Source: Cervus elaphus (lineage: Eukaryota > Chordata > Mammalia > Artiodactyla > Cervidae). From it: a stretch of DNA of 64,000 bases. The notes under the pieces are model-generated. The model did no database searches. It was given only the letters and a program-made list of their open reading frames with translations, and had not been told where the DNA came from. Every line of letters starts with the position of its first letter. Position 1 is the first letter of the stretch. The position numbers and the translations under genes were made by a program. The stretch spans positions 248,001 to 312,000 of the forward strand of contig NW_025316737.1 in NCBI RefSeq assembly GCF_910594005.1, in the 5' to 3' direction. Shown piece by piece: positions 45,183-57,917 of this stretch.

Positions 45183-45978
45183 TTGGTCCACGGAGCTCTT
45201 TCGTGTTGCTACAGTGACCTCAGGATCCCTCTAGCCTTGAAACAGTGTTCTTGGGGTTTCTCTGGAGTGCCATCAAGGAAATCAAGGCTCCTTTCATGTG
45301 TGATGTGCAACACGGAATTGCTCTGCACGCAGTGCAGGGGAATCGGGCCTCATCTCGCGGCGAGGGGGAAGTCTCATGGTTTTTCTCGAGTTGCGGCGGG
45401 AACCTGGGGTATATTCTCGAGTTACGACGGGGATGGCCCTTCCACCCACGTGTTTCTTCAGCGACGTCAGGACTCCTGCCTAGTTGCGAGGGACAACTCT
45501 GGATTCTCCTCGAGGCTTGGCAGGGCAATTGGGACGCCTCTCCAGCTGAGGCGGGAGACCAAGTGTCCCTTTCCAAGTGCCACAGAAATCCTGGGACTCC
45601 TATCAAGTTTCACGAGGAGTCAGGCATCGTCTCCTTTGGAGGCACTGATCTCCGCGTACCTCTGGAGTTTTCAAAGGATGTGAGGCTATCGGTCGCGATG
45701 AGGTGGGGAACTAAGTCTTTCTCTGTGCTTTCCACAGGGGATTCAGACATCCTTTCGTCCTGGGAGATGCAAGACGAGCCTGCATTGAAGTCACTGCAGG
45801 GATATCCGGCCTTATTTCGAGTCAGGGCATCGCGGTGTCCATTCCACTTGAGGCTGCAAACTCAGGGTCCCTCTCACATACCTAGAGCTGAGAGAAGCCT
45901 CCTCTTGAGGTGCTTGTGGTAAGGTGGTATTCCTCTGGAGACGAATCCAGGGACTAACCTCTCTTTTCGAGTTGATTT
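45183..45978 (+). repeat. Satellite monomer 57, class B
   Basis: Appears identical to the monomer at 38817 (CACAGAAATCC, GAGGCTGC). Confidence 0.95.
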
Positions 45979-46774
45979 TTGGTCCACAGAGTTCTTTCGT
46001 GTTGCTATAGTGACCTCAGGATCCCTCTAGCCTTGAAACAGTGTTCTTGGGGTTTCTCTGGAGTGCCATCAAGGAAATCAAGGCTCCTTTCATGTGTGAT
46101 GTGCAAGACGGAATTGCTCTGCACGCAGTACAGGGGAATCGGGCCTCATCTCGCATCGAGGGGGAAGTCTCATGGTTTTTCTCGAGTTGCGGCGGGAACC
46201 TGGGGTATATTCTCGAGTTACGACGGGGATGGCCCTTCCACCCACGTGTTTGTTCAGCCACGTCAGGACTCCTGCCTAGTTGCGAGGGACAACTCGGGAT
46301 TCTCCTCGAGGCTTGGCAGGGCAATTGGAACTCCTCTCCAGCTGAGGCGGGAGACCAAGGGTCCCTTTCCCCGTGCCACAAGAATCCTGGGACTCCTATC
46401 AAGTTTCACGAGAAGTCAGGCATCGTCTCCTTTGGAGGCACTGATCTCCGCGTACCTCTGGAGTTTTCAAAGGATGTGAGGCCTCCGGTAGCGATGAGGT
46501 GGGGAACTAGGTGTTTCTCTGTGGTCTCCACAGGGGATTCAGACATCCTTTCTTCTTGGGAGATGCAAGACGAGCCTGCATTCAAGTCACTGCAGGGATA
46601 TCCGGCCTTATTTCGAGTCAGGGCATCGCGGTGTCCATTCCACTTGAGGCCGCAATCTCAGGATCCCTCTCACATACCTAGAGCTGAGAGAAGCCTCCTC
46701 TTGAGGTGCTTGTGGTAAGGTGGTATTCCTCAGGAGTCGAAGCCAGGGACTAACCTCTCATCTCGTGTTGATTC
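45979..46774 (+). repeat. Satellite monomer 58, class C
   Basis: Twin of the monomer at 39613. GCTATAGTG is private. Starts a clean C-A-D-B run (45979-49162). Confidence 0.95.
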
Positions 46775-47570
46775 TTGGTCCACGGAGCTCTTTCGTGTTG
46801 CTACAGTGACCTCAGGATCCCTCTAGCCTTGAAACAGTGTTCTTGGGGTTTCTCTGGAGTGCCATGAAGGAAATCAAGGCTCCTTTCATGTGTGATGTGC
46901 AACACGGAATTGCTCTGCACGCAGTGCAGGGGAATCGGGCCTCATCTCGCGGCGAGGGGGAAGTCTCATGGTTTTTCTCGAGTTGCGGCGGGAACCTGGG
47001 GTATATTCTCGAGTTACGACGGGGATGGCCCTTCCACACATGTGTGTGTTCAGCCATGTCAGGACTCCTGCCTATTTGCGAGGGACAACTCGGGATTCTC
47101 CTCGAGGCTTTGCAGGGCAATTGGGATGCCTCTCCAGCTGAGACGGGAGACCAAGGGTCCCTTTCCACGTGCCACAGGAATCCTGGGTCTCCTATCAAGT
47201 TTCACGAGGAGTCAGGCATCGTCTCCTTTGGAGGCACTGATCTCCGCATACCTCTGGAGTTTTAAAAGGATTTGAGGCCTCCTGTCGCGATGAGGTGGGG
47301 AACTAGGTCTTTCTCTGTGGTCTCCACAGGGTATTCAGACACCCTTTCGTCTTGGGAGATGCAAGACGAGCCTGCATTCCAGTCACTGCAGGGATATCCG
47401 GCCTTATTTCGAGTCAGGGCATCGCGGTGTCCATTCCACTTGAGGCCGCAAACTCAGGGTCCCTCTCACATACCTAGAGCTGAGAGAAGCCTCCTCTTGA
47501 GGTGCTTGTGGTAAGGTGGTATTCCTCTGGAGTCGAAGCCAGGGACTAACCTCTCATCTCGAGTTGATTT
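46775..47570 (+). repeat. Satellite monomer 59, class A
   Basis: A markers, with CACATGTGTG (palindrome broken), CCTATTTGCG, GGGATGCC, GAGTTTTAAAAGG and CAGGGTATTC. Confidence 0.95.
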
Positions 47571-48366
47571 TTGGTCCACGGAGCTCTTTCGTGTTGCTAC
47601 AGTGACCTCAGGATCCCTCTAGCCTTGAAACAGTGTTCTTGGGGTTTCTCTGGAGTGCCATGAAGGAAATCAAGGCTCCTTTCATGTGTGATGTGCAACA
47701 CAGAATTGCTCTGCACGCAGTGCAGGGGAATCGGGCCTCATCTCGCGGCGAGGGGGAAGTCTCATGGTTTTTCTCGAGTTGCGGCGGGAACCTGGGGTAT
47801 ATTCTCGAGTTACGACGGGGATGGCCCTTCCACCCACGTGTTTGTTCAGCCACGTCAGGACTCTTGCCTAGTTGCGAGACACAACTCAGGATTCTCCTCA
47901 AGGCTTGGCAAGGCCATTGGGACGCCTCTCCAGCTGAGGCGGGAGACCAAGGGTCTCTTTCCACGTGCCGCAGGAATCCTGGGACTCCTATCAAGTTTCA
48001 CGAGGAGTCAGGCATCGTCTCCTTTGGAGGCACTGATCTCCGCGTACCTCTGGAGTTTTCAAAGGATGTGAGGCCTCCGGTCGCGATGAGGTGGGGAACT
48101 AGGTCTTTCTCTGTGGTCTCCACAGGGGATTCAGACATCCTTTCATCTTGGGAGATGCAAGACGAGCCTGCATTCAAGTCACTGCAGGGATATCCAGCCT
48201 TATTTCGCGTCAGGGCATCGGGGTGTCCATTCCACTTGAGGCCGCAAACTCAGGGTCCCTCTCACATACCTAGAGCTGAGAGAAGACTCCTATTGAGGTG
48301 CTTGTGGTAAGGTGGTATTCCTCTGGAGTCGAAGCCAGGGACTAACCTCTCATCTCGAGTTGATTT
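47571..48366 (+). repeat. Satellite monomer 60, class D
   Basis: D markers, with CAACTCAGG, CTCAAGGC, CAAGGCCATTGG, GGGTCTCTTTCC, GCCGCAGG, CATCGGGGTG and AGAAGACTCCTATTG. Many private changes fall in the normally conserved tail. Confidence 0.95.
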
Positions 48367-49162
48367 TTGGCCCCCGGAGCTCTTTAGTGTTGCTACAGTG
48401 ACCTCAGGATCCCTCTAGCCTTGAAACAGTGTTCTTGGGGTTTCTCTGGAGTGCCATCAAGGAAATCAAGGCTCCTTTCATGTGTGATGTGCAACACGGA
48501 ATTGCTCTGCACGCAGTCCAGGGGAATCGGGCCTCATCTCGTGGCGAGGGGGAAGTCTCATGGTTTTTCTCGAGTTGCGGCGGGAACCTGGGGTATATTC
48601 TCGAGTTACGACGGGGATGGCCCTTCCACCCACGTGTTTCTTCAGCGACGTCAGGACTCCTGCCTATTTGCGAGGGACAACTCTGGATTCTCCTCGAGGC
48701 TTGGCAGGGCAATTGGGACGCCTCTCCAGCTGAGGCGGGAGACCAAGTCTCCCTTTCCAAGTGCCACAGGAATCCTGGGACTCCTATCAAGTTTCACGAG
48801 GAGTCAGGCATCGTCTCCTTTGGAGGCACTGATCTCCGCGTACCTCTGGAGTTTTCAAAGGATGTGAGGCTATCGGTCGCGATGAGGTGGGGAACTAAGT
48901 CTTTCTCTGTGCTTTCCACAGGGGATTCAGACATCCTTTCGTCCTGGGAGATGCAAGACGAGCCTGCATTGAAGTCACTGCAGGGATATCCGGCCTTATT
49001 TCGAGTCAGGGCATCGAGGTGTCCATTCCACTTGAGGCCGCAAACTCAGGGTCCCTCTCACATACCTAGAGCTGAGAGAAGCCTCCTCTTGAGGTGCTTG
49101 TGGTAAGGTGGTATTCCTCTGGAGACGAATCCAGGGACTAACCTCTCTTTTCGAGTTGATTT
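48367..49162 (+). repeat. Satellite monomer 61, class B
   Basis: B markers, with GGCCCCCGG, TTTAGTG, GCAGTCCAGG, CTCGTGGCG, CCTATTTGCG, AAGTCTCCC and CATCGAGGTG. Confidence 0.95.
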
Positions 49163-49958
49163 TTGGTCCACAGAGTTCTTTCGTGTTGCTACAGTGACCT
49201 CAGGATCCCTCTAGCCTTGAAACAGTGTTCTTGGGGTTTCTCTGGAGTGCCATCAAGGAAATCAAGGCTCCTTTCATGTGTGATGTGCAAGACGGAATTG
49301 CTCTGCACGCAGTACAGGGGAATCGGGCCTCATCTCGCATCGAGGGGGAAGTCTCATGGTTTTTCTCGAGTTGCGGCGGGAACCTGGGGTATGTTCTCGA
49401 GTTACGACGGGGATGGCCCTTCCACCCACGTGTTTGTTCAGCCACGTCAGGACTCCTGCCTAGTTGCGAGGGACAACTCGGGATTCTCCTGGAGGCTTGG
49501 CAGGGCAATTGGAACGCCTCTCCAGCTGAGGCGGGAGACCAAGGGTCCCTTTCCACGTGCCACAAGAATCCTGGGACTCCTATCAAGTTTCACGAGGAGT
49601 CAGGCATCGTCTCCTTTGGAGGCACTGATCTCCGCGTACCTCTGGAGTTTTCAAAGGATGTGAGGCTATCGGTCGCGATGAGGTGGGGAACTAGGTCTTT
49701 CTCTGTGGTCTCCACAGGGAATTCAGACATCCTTTCGTCCTGGGAGATGCAAGACGAGCCTGCCTTGAAGTCACTGCAGGGATATCCGGCCTTATTTCGA
49801 GTCAGGGCTTCGCGGTGTCCATTCCACTTGAGGCCGCAAACTCAGGGTCCCTCTCACATACCTAGAGCTGAGAGAAGCCTCCTCTTGAGGTGCTTGTGGT
49901 AAGCTGGTATTCCTCTGGAGACGAATCCAGGGACTAACCTCTCTTTTCGAGTTGATTT
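49163..49958 (+). repeat. Satellite monomer 62, class C with B-like tail
   Basis: C-type with GGGTATGTTC and CTGGAGGC. Then GGCTATCGG, AACTAGGTC, GAATTCAGAC, TGCCTTGAAG, GGGCTTCGCGG and TAAGCTGG. Its GGCTATCGG/GAATTCAGAC combination matches 40409 and 50755. Confidence 0.93.
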
Positions 49959-50754
49959 TTGGTCCACAGAGTTCTTTCCTGTTGCTACAGTGACCTCAGG
50001 ATCCCTCTAGCCTTGAAACAGTGTTCTTGGGGTTTCTCTGGAGTGCCGTCAAGGGAATCAAGGCTCCTTTCATGTGTGATGTGCAAGACGGAATTGCTCT
50101 GCACGCAGTACAGGGGAATCGGGCCTCATCTCGCATCGAGGGGGAAGTCTCATGGTTTTTCTCGAGTTGCGGCGGGAACCTGGGGTATATTCTCGAGTTA
50201 CGACGGGGATGGCCTTTCCACCCACGTGTTTGTTCAGCGACGTCAGGACTCCTGCCTAGTTGCGAGGGACAACTCGGGATTCTCCTCGAGGCTTGGCAGG
50301 GCAATTGGAACGCCTCTCCAGCTGAGGCGGGAGACCAAGGGTCCCTTTCCACGTGCCACAAGAATCCTGGGACTCCTATCAAGTTTCACGAGGTGTCAGG
50401 CATCGTCTCCTTTGGAGGCACTGATCTCCGCGTACCTCTGGAGTTTTCAAAGGATGTGAGGCCTCCGGTAGCGATGACGTGGGGAACTAGGTGTTTCTCT
50501 GTGGTCTCCACTGGGGATTCAGACATCCTTTCTTCTTGGGAGATGCAAGACGAGCCTGCATTCAAGTCACTGCAGGGATATCCGGCCTTATTTCGAGTCA
50601 GGGCATCGCGGTGTCCATTCCACTTGAGGCCGCAATCTCAGGATCCCTCTCACATACCTAGAGCTGAGAGAAGCCTCCTCTTGAAGTGCTTGTGGTAAGG
50701 TGGTATTCCTCAGGAGTCGAAGCCAGGGACTAACCTCTCATCTCGTGTTGATTC
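49959..50754 (+). repeat. Satellite monomer 63, class C
   Basis: C markers, with TTTCCTGTTGC, GCCGTCAAGGG, GGCCTTTCC, GTTCAGCGACG, GAGGTGTC, GATGACGTGG, CCACTGGGG and TTGAAGTGC. Confidence 0.94.
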
Positions 50755-51550
50755 TTGGTCCACGGAGATCTTTCGTGTTGCTACAGTGACCTCAGGATCC
50801 CTCTAGCCTTGAAACAGTGTTCTTGGGGTTTCTCTGGAGTGCCATCAAGGAAATCACGGCTCCTTTCATGTGTGATGTGCAAGACGAAATTGCTCTGCAT
50901 GCAGTACAGGGGAATCGGGCCTCATCTCGCATCGAGGGGGAAGTCTCATGGTTTTTCCCGAGTTGCGGCGGGAACCTGGGGTATATTCTCGAGTTACGAC
51001 GGGGATGGCCCTTCCACACACGTGTTTCTTCAGCCACGTCAGGACTCCTGCCTAGTTGCGAGGGACAACTCGGGATTCTCCTCGAGGCTTGACAAGGCAA
51101 TTGGAAAACCTCTCCAGCTGAGGCGGGAGACCAAGGGTCCCTTTCCACGTGCCACAAGAATCCTGGGACTCCTATCAAGTTTCACGAGGAGTCAGGCATC
51201 GTCTCCTTTGGAGGCACTGATCTCCGCGTACCTCTGGAGTTTTCAAAGGATGTGAGGCTATCGGTCGCGATGAGGTGGGGAACTAGGTCTTTCTCTGTGG
51301 TCTCCACAGGGAATTCAGACATCCTTTCTTCTTGGGAGATGCAAGACGAGCCTGCATTCAAGTCACTGCAGGGATATCCGGCCTTATTTCGAGTCAGGGC
51401 ATCGCGGTGTCCATTCCACTTGAGGCCGCAAACTCAGGGTCCCTCTCACATACCTAGAGCTGAGAGAAGCCTCCTCTTGAGGTGCTTGTGGTAAGGTGGT
51501 ATTCCTCTGGAGACGAATCCAGGGACTAACCTCTCTTTTCGAGTTTATTT
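50755..51550 (+). repeat. Satellite monomer 64, C-related variant
   Basis: Twin of the monomer at 40409 from about 51016 on (GCTTGACAAGGC, GGAAAACC). The head is C-type, with GGAGATC, ATCACGGC, GACGAAATTG, GCATGCAGTAC and TTTTTCCCGAG. Confidence 0.93.
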
Positions 51551-52346
51551 GTGGTCCACAGATTTCTTTCGTGTTGCTACAGTGACCTCAGGATCCCTCT
51601 ATCCTTGAAACAGTGTTCTTGGGGTTTCTCTGGAGTGCCATCAAGGAAATCAATGCTCCTTTCATGTGTGATGTGCAAGACGGAATTGCTCTGCACGCAG
51701 TACAGGGGAATCGGGCCTCATCTCGCATCGAGGGGGAAGTCTCATGGTTTTTCTCGAGTTGCGGCGGGAACCTGGGGTATATTCTCGAGTTACGACGGGA
51801 ATGGCCCTTCCACCCACGTGTTTGTTCAGACACGTCAGGACTCCTGCCTTGTTGCGAGGGACAACTCGGGATTCTCCTGGAGGCTTGGCAGGGCAATTGG
51901 AACGCCTCTCCAGCTGAGGCGGGAGACCAAGGGTCCCTTTCCACGTGCGACAAGAATCCTGGGACTCCTATCAAGTTTCACGAGGAGTCAGGCATCGTCT
52001 CCCTTGGAGGCACTGATCTCCGCGTACCTCTGGAGTTTTCAAAGGATGTGAGGCCTGCGGTCGCGATGAGGTGGGGAACTAGGTGTTTCTCTGTGGTCTC
52101 CACAGGGGATTCAGATATCCTTTCTTCTTGGGAGATGCAAGACGAGCCTGCATTCAAGTCACTGCAGGGATATCCGGCCTTATTTCGAGTCAGGGCATCG
52201 CGGTGTCCATTCCACTTGAGGCCGCAAACTGAGGGTCCCTCTCACATACCTAGAGCTGAGAGAAGCCTCCTCTTGAGCTGCTTGTGGTAAGGTGGTATTC
52301 CTCAGGATTCGAAGCCAGGGACTAACCTCTCATCTCGTGTTGATTC
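51551..52346 (+). repeat. Satellite monomer 65, class C variant
   Basis: Twin of the monomer at 41205. It differs by CTCCCTTGG and a tail of AACTGAGGG with TTGAGCTGC. That tail recurs at 54734 and 57122. Confidence 0.95.
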
Positions 52347-53141
52347 TTGGTCCACGGAGCTCTTTCGTGTTGCTACAGTGACCTCAGGATCCCTCTAGCC
52401 TTGAAACAGTGTTCTTGGGGTTTCTCTGGAGTGCCATCAAGGAAATCAAGGCTCCTTTCATGTGTGATGTGCAACACGGAATTACTCTGCACGCAGTGCA
52501 GGGGAATCAGGCCTCATCTCGCGGCGAGGGGGAAGTCTCATGGTTTTTCTCGAATTGCGGCGGGAACCTGGGGTATATTCTCGAGTTACGACGGGGATGG
52601 CCCTTCCACCCACGTGTTTCTTCAGCGACGTCAGGACTCCTGCCTAGTTGCGAGGGACAACTCTGGATTCTCCTCGAGGCTTGGCAGGGCAATTGGGACG
52701 CCTCTCCAGCTGAGGCGGAAGACCAAGTGTCCCTTTCCAAGTGCCACAGGAATCCTGGGACTCCTATCAAGTTTCACGAGGAGTCAGGCATCGTCTCCTT
52801 TGGAGGCACTGATCTCCGCATACCTCTGGAGTTTTCAAAGGATTTGAAGCCTCCTGTCGCGATGAGGTGGGGAACTAAGTCTTTCTCTGTGGTCTCCACA
52901 GGGGATTCAGACACCCTTTCGTCTTCGGAGATGCAAGACGACCCTGCATTCCAGTCACTGCAGGGATATCCGGCCTTATTTCGAGTCAGGGCATCGGGGT
53001 GTCCATTCCACTTGAGGCCGCAATTCAGGGTCCCTCTCACATACCTAGAGCTGAGAGAAGCCTCCTCTTGAGGTGCTTGTGGTAAGGTGGTATTCCTTTG
53101 GAGTCGAAGCCAGGGACTAACCTCTCATCTCGAGTTGATTT
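52347..53141 (+). repeat. Satellite monomer 66, chimera B then A, 795 bp
   Basis: B-type with GGAATTACTC, CGAATTGCGG and GCGGAAGACC. A-type from CGCATACC (about 52817), with GGATTTGAAGCC. TCTTCGGAG, CATCGGGG, and one base lost in GCAATTCAGGG. Confidence 0.93.
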
Positions 53142-53937
53142 TTGGTCCACGGAGCTCTTTCGTGTTGCTACAGTGATCTCAGGATCCCTCTAGCCTTGAA
53201 ACAGTGTTCTTGGGGTTTCTCTGGAGTGCCATGAAGGAAATCAAGGCTCCTTTCATGTGTGATGTGCAACACAGAATTGCTCTGCACGCAGTGCAGGGGA
53301 ATCGGGCCTCATCTCGCGGCGAGGGGGAAGTCTCATGGTTTTTCTCGAGTTGCGGCGGGAACCTGAGGTATATTCTCGAGTTACGACGGGGATGGCCCTT
53401 CCACACACGTGTTTGTTCAGCCACGTCAGGACTCTTGCCTAGTTGCGAGACACAACTCGGGATTCTCCTTGAGGCTTGGCAAGGCAATTGGGACGCCTCT
53501 CCAGCTTAGACAGGAGACCAAGGGTCCCTTTCCACGTGCCACAGGAATCCTGGGACTCCTATCAAGTTTCACAAGGAGTCAGGCATCGTCTCCTTTGGAG
53601 GCACTTATCTCCGCGTACCTCTGGAGTTTTCAAAGGATGTGAGGCCTCCGGTCGCGATGAGGTGGGGAACTAGGTCTTTCTCTGTGGTCTCCACAGGGGA
53701 TTCAGACATCCTTTCATCTTGGGAGATGCAAGACGAGCATGCATTCAAGTCACTGCAGGGATATCCAGCCTTATTTCGCGTCAGGGCATCGCGGTGTCCA
53801 TTCCACTTGAGGCCGCAAACTCAGGGTCCCTCTCACATACCTAGAGCTGAGAGAAGCCTCCTCTTGAGGTGCTTGTGGTAAGGTGGTATTCCTCTGGAAT
53901 CGAAGCCAGGGACTAACCTCTCATCTCGAGTTGAATT
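53142..53937 (+). repeat. Satellite monomer 67, class D
   Basis: D markers, with CAGTGATCTC, CCTGAGGTAT, CCTTGAGGC, AGCTTAGACAGG, CACAAGGAG, GGCACTTATC and GAGCATGC. Relative of the monomer at 42797. Confidence 0.95.
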
Positions 53938-54733
53938 TTGGCCCACGGAGCTCTTTCGTGTTGCTACAGTTACCTCAGGATCCCTCTAGCCTTGAAACAG
54001 TGTTCTTGGGGTTTCTCTGGAGTGCCATCAAGGAAATCAAGGCTCCTTTCATGTGTGATGTGCAACACAGAATTGCTCTGCACGCAGTGCATGGGAATCG
54101 GGCCTCATCTCGCGGCGAGGGGGAAGTCTCATGGTTTTTCTCGAGTTGCGGCGGGAACCTGGGGTATATTCTCGAGTTACGACGGGGATGGCCCTTCCAC
54201 ACACGTGTGTGTTCAGCCATGTCAGGACTCCTGCCTAGTTGCGAGGGACAACTCGAGATTCTCCTAGAGGCTTTGCAGGGCAATTGGGACGCCTCTCCAG
54301 CTGAGACGGGAGACCAAGGGTCCCTTTTCACGTGCCACAGGAATCCTGGGTCTCCTATCAAGTTTCACGAGGAGTCAGGCATCGTCTCCTTTGGAGGCAC
54401 TGATCTCCGCATACCTCTGGAGTTTTCAAAGGATTTGAGGCCTCCTGTCGCGATGAGGTGGGGAACTAGGTCTTTCTCTGTGGTCTCCACAGGGGATTCA
54501 GACACCCTTTCGTCTTGGGAGATGCAAGACGAGCCTGCATTCCAGTCACTGCAGGGATATCCGGCCTTATTTCGAGTCATGGCATCGCGGTGTCCATTCC
54601 ACTTGAGGCCGCAAACTCAGGGTCCCTCTCACATACCTAGAGCTGAGAGAAGCCTCCTCCTTAGGTGCTTGTGGTAAGGTGGTATTCCTCAGGAGTCGAA
54701 GCCAGGGACTAACCTCTCATCTCGAGTTGATTT
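53938..54733 (+). repeat. Satellite monomer 68, class A
   Basis: A markers, with CAGTTACC, GTGCATGGG, ACTCGAGATTCTCCTAG, CTTTTCACG, GTCATGGC and CTCCTTAGG. Twin of the 5' part of the monomer at 43593. Confidence 0.95.
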
Positions 54734-55529
54734 TTGGTCCACGGAGCTCTTTCGTGTTGCTACAGTGACCTCAGGATCCCTCTAGCCTTGAAACAGTGTT
54801 CTTGGGGTTTCTCTGGAGTGCCATGAAGGAAATCAAGGCTCCTTTCATGTGTGATGTGCAACACAGAATTGCTCTGCACGCAGTGCAGGGGAATCGGGCC
54901 TCATCTCGCGGTGAGGGGGAAGTCTCATGGTTTTTCTCGAGTTGCGGCGGGAACCTGGGGTATATTCTCGAGTTACGATGGGGATGGCCCTTCCACACAC
55001 GTGTTTCTTCAGCCGCGTCAGGACTCTTGCCTAGTTGCGAGACACAACTCGGGATTCTCCTCGAGGCTTGGCAAGGCAATTGGGACGCCTCTCCAGCTGA
55101 GGCGGGAGACCAAGGGTCCCTTTTCACGTGCCACAGGAATCCTGGGACTCCTATCAAGTTTCACGAGGAGTCAGGCATCGTCTCCTTTGGAGGCACTGAT
55201 CTCCGCGTACCTCTGGAGTTTTCAAAGGATGTGAGGCCTCCGGTCGCGATGAGGTGGGGAACTAGGTCTTTCTCTGTGGTCTCCACAGGGGATTCAGACA
55301 TCCTTTCATTTTGGGAGATGCAAGACGAGCCTGCATTCAAGTCACTGCAGGGATATCCGGCCTTATTTCGAGTCAGGGCATCGCGGTGTCCATTCCACTT
55401 GAGGCCGCAAACTGAGGGTCCCTCTCACATACCTAGAGCTGAGAGAAGCCTCCTCTTGAGCTGCTTGTGGTAAGGTGGTATTCCTCAGGATTCGAAGCTA
55501 GGGACTAACCTCCCATCTCGTGTTGATTC
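54734..55529 (+). repeat. Satellite monomer 69, class D
   Basis: D markers, with GCGGTGAGG, TTACGATGG, TTTCTTCAGCCGCG, CTTTTCACG, AACTGAGGG, TTGAGCTGC and GAAGCTAGGG. Confidence 0.95.
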
Positions 55530-56325
55530 TTGGTCCACGGAGCTCTTTCGTGTTGCTGCAGTGACCTCAGGATCCCTCTAGCCTTGAAACAGTGTTCTTG
55601 GGGTTTCTCTGGAGTGCCATCAAGGAAATCAAGGCTCCTTTCATGTGTGATGTGCAACACGGAATTACTCTGCACGCAGTGCAGGGGAATCGGGCCTCAT
55701 CTCCCGGCGAGGGGGAAGTCTCATGGTTTTTCTCGAGTTGCGGCGAGAACCTGGGGTATATTCTCGAGTTACGACGGGGATGGCCCTTCCACCCACGTGT
55801 TTCTTCAGCGACGTCAGGACTCCTGCCTAGTTGCGAGGGACAACTCTGGATTCTCCTCGAGGCTTGGCAGGGCAATTGGGACGCCTCTCCAGCTGAGGCG
55901 GGAGACCAAGTGTCCCTTTCCAAGTGCCACAGGAATCCTGGGACTCCTATCAAGTTTCACGAGGAGTCAGGCATCGTCTCCTTTGGAGGCACTGATCTCC
56001 TCATACCTCTGGAGTTTTCAAAGGATTTGAAGCCTCCTGTCGCGATGAGGTGGGGAACTAAGTCTTTCTCTGTGGTCTCCACAGTGGATTCAGACATCCT
56101 TTCATCTTGGGAGATGCAAGACGAGCCTGCATTCCAGTCACTGCAGGGATATCCGGCCTTATTTCGAGTCAGGGCATCGCGGTGTCCATTCCACTTGAGG
56201 CCGCAAACTCAGGGTCCCTCTCACATACCTAGAGCTGAGAGAAGCCTCCTCTTGAGGTGCTTGTGGTAAGGTGGTATTCCTCTGGAGTCGAAGCCAGGGA
56301 CTAACCTCTCATCTCGAGTTGATTT
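55530..56325 (+). repeat. Satellite monomer 70, chimera B then A/D tail
   Basis: B-type with GCTGCAGTG, GGAATTACTC, CTCCCGGCG and GCGAGAACC. From CTCATACC (about 56000) it has GGATTTGAAGCC, CAGTGGATTC, CATCCTTTCATC and TTCCAGTC. Confidence 0.93.
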
Positions 56326-57121
56326 TTGGTCCACGGAGCTCTTTCGTGTTGCTACAGTGACCTCAGGATCCCTCTAGCCTTGAAACAGTGTTCTTGGGGT
56401 TTCTCTGGAGTGCCATGAAGGAAATCAAGGCTCCTTTCATGTGTGATGTGCAACACAGAATTGCTCTGCACGCAGTGCAGGGGAATCGGGCCTCATCTCG
56501 CGGCGAGGGGGAAGTCTCATGGTTTTTCTCGAGTTGCGGCGGGAACCTGGGGTATATTCTCGAGTTACGACGGGGATGGCCCTTCCACACACGTGTTTGT
56601 TCAGCCACGTCAGGACTCTTGCCTAGTTGCGAGACACAACTCGGGATTCTCCTCGAGGCTTGGCAAGGCAATTGGGACGCCTCTCCAGCTGAGGCGGGAG
56701 ACCAAGGGTCCCTTTCCACGTGCCACAGGAATCCTGGGACTCCTATCAAGTTTCACGAGGAGTCAGGCATCGTCTCCTTTGGAGGCACTGATCTCCGCGT
56801 ACCTCTCGAGTTTTCAAAGGATGTGAGGCCTCCGGTCGCGATGAGGTGGGGAACTAGGTCTTTCTCTGTGGTCTCCACAGGGGACTCAGACATCCTTTCA
56901 TCTTGGGAGATGCAAGATGAGCCTGCATTCAAGTCACTGCAGGGATATCCAGCCTTATTTCGCGACAGGGCATCGCGGTGTCCATTCCACTTGAGGCCGC
57001 AAACTCAGGGTCCCTCTCACATACCTAGAGCTGAGAGAAGCCTCCTCTTGAGGTGCTTGTGGTAAGGTGGTATTCCTCTGGAGTCGAAGCCAGGGACTAA
57101 CCTCTCATCTCGAGTTGATTT
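56326..57121 (+). repeat. Satellite monomer 71, class D
   Basis: D markers close to the class consensus, with CCTCTCGAG, GGGGACTCAG, CAAGATGAG and TTTCGCGACAGG. Confidence 0.95.
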
Positions 57122-57917
57122 TTGGCCCACGGAGCTCTTTCGTGTTGCTACAGTGACCTCAGGATCCCTCTAGCCTTGAAACAGTGTTCTTGGGGTTTCT
57201 CTGGAGTGCCATGAAGGAAATCAAGGCTCCTTTCATGTGTGATGTGCAAGACGGAATTGCTCTGCACGCAGTGCAGGGGAATCGGGCCTCATCTCGCGGC
57301 GAGGGGGAAGTCTCATGGTTTTTCTCGAGTTGCGGCGGGAACCTGGGGTATATTCTCGAGTTACGACGGGGATGGCCCGTCCACACACGTGTTTCTTCAG
57401 CGACGTCAGGACTCCTGCCTAGTTGCGAGGGACAACTCTGGATTCTCCTCGAGGCTTGGCAGGGCAATTGGGACGCCACTCCAGCTGAGGCGGGAGACCA
57501 AGTGTCCCTTTCCAAGTGCCACAGGAATCCTGGGACTCCTATCAAGTTTCACGAGGAGTCAGGCATCGTCTCCTTTGGAGGCACTGATCTCCGCGTATCT
57601 CTGGAGTTTTCAAAGGATGTGAGGCTATCGGTCGCGATGAGGTGGGGAACTAAGTCATTCTCTGTGCTTTCCACAGGGGATTCAGACATCCTTTCGTCCT
57701 GGGAGATGCAAGACGAGCCTGCATTCAAGTCACTGCAGGGATATCCGGCCTTATTTCGAGTCAGGGCATCGCGGTGTCCATTCCACTTGAGGCCGCAAAC
57801 TGAGGGTCCCTCTCACATACCTAGAGCTGAGAGAAGCCTCCTCTTGAGCTGCTTGTGGTAAGGTGGTATTCCTCAGGATTCGAAGCCAGGGACTAACCTC
57901 TCATCTCGTGTTGATTC
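57122..57917 (+). repeat. Satellite monomer 72, class B
   Basis: B markers, with GGCCCGTCC, GACGCCACTCC, GCGTATCTC, AAGTCATTC, CATTCAAG, AACTGAGGG and TTGAGCTGC. Confidence 0.95.

Larger units (their letters stand above)
44070..47040 (+). repeat. Duplicated block VI, copy 2
   Basis: Partner of 37700-40670. The left edge is a chimeric junction inside the monomer at 43593 (CGCATACGTCTGG, then GGATGTGAGG), where A sequence changes to the C-like tail. The right edge lies before CACACATGTGTG near 47035. Confidence 0.88.
51016..54415 (+). repeat. Duplicated block VII, copy 2
   Basis: Partner of 40670-44070. The monomer at 52347 is B-type in its 5' half, whereas the equivalent at 42001 is A-type. 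This suggests a conversion patch after duplication. Offset falls to 10345 after a one-base deletion in GCAATTCAGGG near 53024. Confidence 0.84.
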
